Origin: Hyphomicrobiales bacterium
GTDB lineage: Bacteria; Pseudomonadota; Alphaproteobacteria; Rhizobiales; JAJFHR01
NCBI GenBank assembly: GCA_021775515.1
Contig: JAJFHR010000088.1
Span: 1-8,127 of the forward strand
Direction of reading: 5' to 3'
DNA: 8,127 nt
Below are positions 6,797 to 8,127 of this stretch, one piece after another. The notes under the pieces are model-generated. The model saw nothing but the letters and a program-made list of their open reading frames with translations, ran no database searches and was not told where the DNA came from. Position 1 is the first letter of the stretch. Each line of letters starts with the position of its first letter. A program made the translations under genes and the position numbers.

Positions 6797-8127
6797 TCAG
6801 TTCGCAAGGTGGTGGTCAAACCAATTTTTAAGGGTCTTGAGGCGGGGATGGCTCAGATTGCGCTCAAGGTAAGCTCTGACGCGGGGGACATGGGCAAGGT
6901 AAGCCGGTTTGCCGTCCCTGTCTGCCAAACGCGAGAATATGCCAAGAATTTTGGTTGCGCGCTGAGCACCGAGGATAGCATAGGCTGTATCAAATGCCTG
7001 ACGGTCAAAACTTATTGCCGATTGTGCAATCTGCCGCCAGTAATAGTCATACAATATGGTCTGCGTATCCACGGAGACGTCGAACCGTGCGTCTTGAAGC
7101 AGGGACATCAAATCATATGCCGGGTGTCCTAACACCGCATCCTGATAATCCAGCAAACCGACACGCGCGGTGCCTTGCCTTTCAGGCAACCAGATAAGAT
7201 TTGGCGAATGATAATCCCGCATAGTCCAGATTAACGGTTGTTTGGACAATTCGGTCCAGAAAGGCTGCCAAAGTTGTAAAAATTCTGTACGAACGCTCTG
7301 CGGTGCAGGTGTGCCAATTATGCGCGGCCAATACCAGTCAATTAACAGCTCAACTTCTACTTCTAGGGCTGTCCGGTCATATCGCGGCAGGATGTAGCCG
7401 TTCAATTTGTCGATTTTCTCCTTATCATTCAGCCGGGTGGCAAGGTCCACCAATACGTCAATGGCTGCCTGCATCGGCTCAATCATGTTCCTGCCGGATA
7501 CTGCCATATCAAAATAAACCGCGGTGCCGAGATCCTCCAACAACAAAAAACCGTTTTCGCGATCACTGGCATAAATTTCCGGCGCACTCAGGCCCAAGGA
7601 GCGCAGGGCCTTTGTCATGGCAATAAACGGAACAACACCCTCCGCAATGTGAGCTAGTTCACTATAGGATTTGCCATTGCGTATTTTTGGTCCGTCACTC
7701 TGGTTGGGCATATCCATCAAAATGCCCGGCCGGTCTTTGAACTGGACGCGCTCATAGCGGCGGTGCGATGCATCACCCTGCAGATACCGCCGCACAGGAT
7801 CGTTCTGGTTCATCTGTTGCATGAACTGCGCGCATAATTGCCAGCGTTCGAGTTTTTTTTGCCACGATCCGTGACCTTCGATGTTGAAGCGGCGGCGGAC
7901 CGGCGAAATGTCTTCTATGGTGATCATTAACCGGTTGGAAAAATCGCTTTGGCTAATTCTATCAGGCCATTCCACCAGAACGATACCGTCATTCAGAGCA
8001 TCCTGTAATCCCAACTCGTCGACTTCAGAGCTGGTGTTAATGCGATAGAGATCAAAATGGGCAGCCTTCAGGCGTAAATCATCATACGCTTGCACAAGTG
8101 TGAAAGTCGGACTGGGAACCTCGAGTT
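6797..8127 (-). CDS. TsaE-AmgK fusion: tRNA t6A biosynthesis ATPase joined to an N-acetylmuramate/N-acetylglucosamine kinase (5' end outside window)
   Basis: A bifunctional protein, 442 residues visible; an internal GTG at 8095 is not the start. Numbering is from the first whole codon (8125). Residues 1 to about 95 are the later part of TsaE, the P-loop ATPase that works with TsaD/TsaB in N6-threonylcarbamoyladenosine formation at tRNA position 37: PSPTFTLVQAYD (4-15), HFDLYR (23-28), ELGL, and VEWPDR with E52. Its Walker A motif is outside the window. From about residue 112 the rest is an aminoglycoside-phosphotransferase-fold kinase: GDASHRRY (117-124) as an AmgK-type nucleotide loop, LLLEDLG (about 195-201), the catalytic loop MRDYHSPN with D304 and N309, and LDYQDA with metal-binding D326. 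Known AmgK phosphorylates MurNAc and GlcNAc at the anomeric carbon; murU downstream fits this. This fusion occurs elsewhere in Alphaproteobacteria. Kinase substrate is inferred from family and context. Confidence 0.93.
   Translation of the reverse strand, partial: LEVPSPTFTLVQAYDDLRLKAAHFDLYRINTSSEVDELGLQDALNDGIVLVEWPDRISQSDFSNRLMITIEDISPVRRRFNIEGHGSWQKKLERWQLCAQFMQQMNQNDPVRRYLQGDASHRRYERVQFKDRPGILMDMPNQSDGPKIRNGKSYSELAHIAEGVVPFIAMTKALRSLGLSAPEIYASDRENGFLLLEDLGTAVYFDMAVSGRNMIEPMQAAIDVLVDLATRLNDKEKIDKLNGYILPRYDRTALEVEVELLIDWYWPRIIGTPAPQSVRTEFLQLWQPFWTELSKQPLIWTMRDYHSPNLIWLPERQGTARVGLLDYQDAVLGHPAYDLMSLLQDARFDVSVDTQTILYDYYWRQIAQSAISFDRQAFDTAYAILGAQRATKILGIFSRLADRDGKPAYLAHVPRVRAYLERNLSHPRLKTLKNWFDHHLAN
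7853..7860 (-). other. A8 tract at the TsaE/AmgK domain junction
   Basis: The codons CAA AAA AAA in the mRNA give eight consecutive A residues, encoding Q-K-K at about visible residues 89-91, right at the end of the TsaE domain. Gain of one A would lead to a stop at 7775-7773, and loss of one A to a stop at 7812-7810. Either would yield a nearly bare TsaE without the kinase. The tract is seen directly; slippage is a hypothesis only. Confidence 0.3.

Noticed and set aside
8093..8095. GTG as the start of the kinase gene
   Set aside because: Codons upstream in the same frame continue the conserved TsaE motif (VPSPTFTL), so the true start is outside the window.

Overview
The window is a stretch of bacterial chromosome in which every supported gene lies on the minus strand. 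In the direction of transcription (right to left) the order is: a tsaE-amgK fusion gene (5' end outside the window), murU, addB and addA (3' end outside the window). The order TsaE, sugar kinase, nucleotidyltransferase, AddB, AddA is characteristic of Alphaproteobacteria. The AddB protein is also of the alphaproteobacterial type, with an N-terminal FTIPPG motif and no Walker A motif. Base composition looks intermediate by eye (about half G+C), so a high-GC member such as a typical Caulobacter is less likely. I cannot name a genus.

Layout. Positions 8127-6797 hold a bifunctional protein: the C-terminal two thirds of a TsaE domain (tRNA t6A biosynthesis ATPase) followed by a complete AmgK-type aminoglycoside-phosphotransferase-fold kinase. 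A 38-nt spacer leads to murU (6758-6015), a MurNAc-1-phosphate uridylyltransferase candidate. Four bases after the murU stop, addB begins (6010-2882). The addB stop codon shares a base with the addA start codon (2882), and addA runs off the left edge. I verified addA by translating the reverse complement codon by codon: its frame is open from 2882 to the window edge.

Function. AmgK and MurU together would form the two-step salvage route that turns recycled N-acetylmuramic acid into UDP-MurNAc, bypassing the fosfomycin-sensitive MurA step. TsaE supports the universal t6A37 tRNA modification. AddA and AddB form the helicase-nuclease that resects double-strand breaks for RecA-dependent repair. 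The tight spacing (38 nt, 4 nt, then a 1-nt overlap) suggests one transcript with translational coupling, at least from murU to addA. The association of these functions is conserved genome organisation rather than an evident single pathway.

The window is ordinary core-genome DNA. I see no mobile element, RNA gene, CRISPR array, terminator or promoter in it. The points worth a second look are the TsaE-AmgK fusion with an A8 tract at the domain junction, an Asp-to-His change in MurU, a slippery A7 tract at the end of murU, and an AddB that appears to lack both a Walker A motif and iron-sulfur cysteines.
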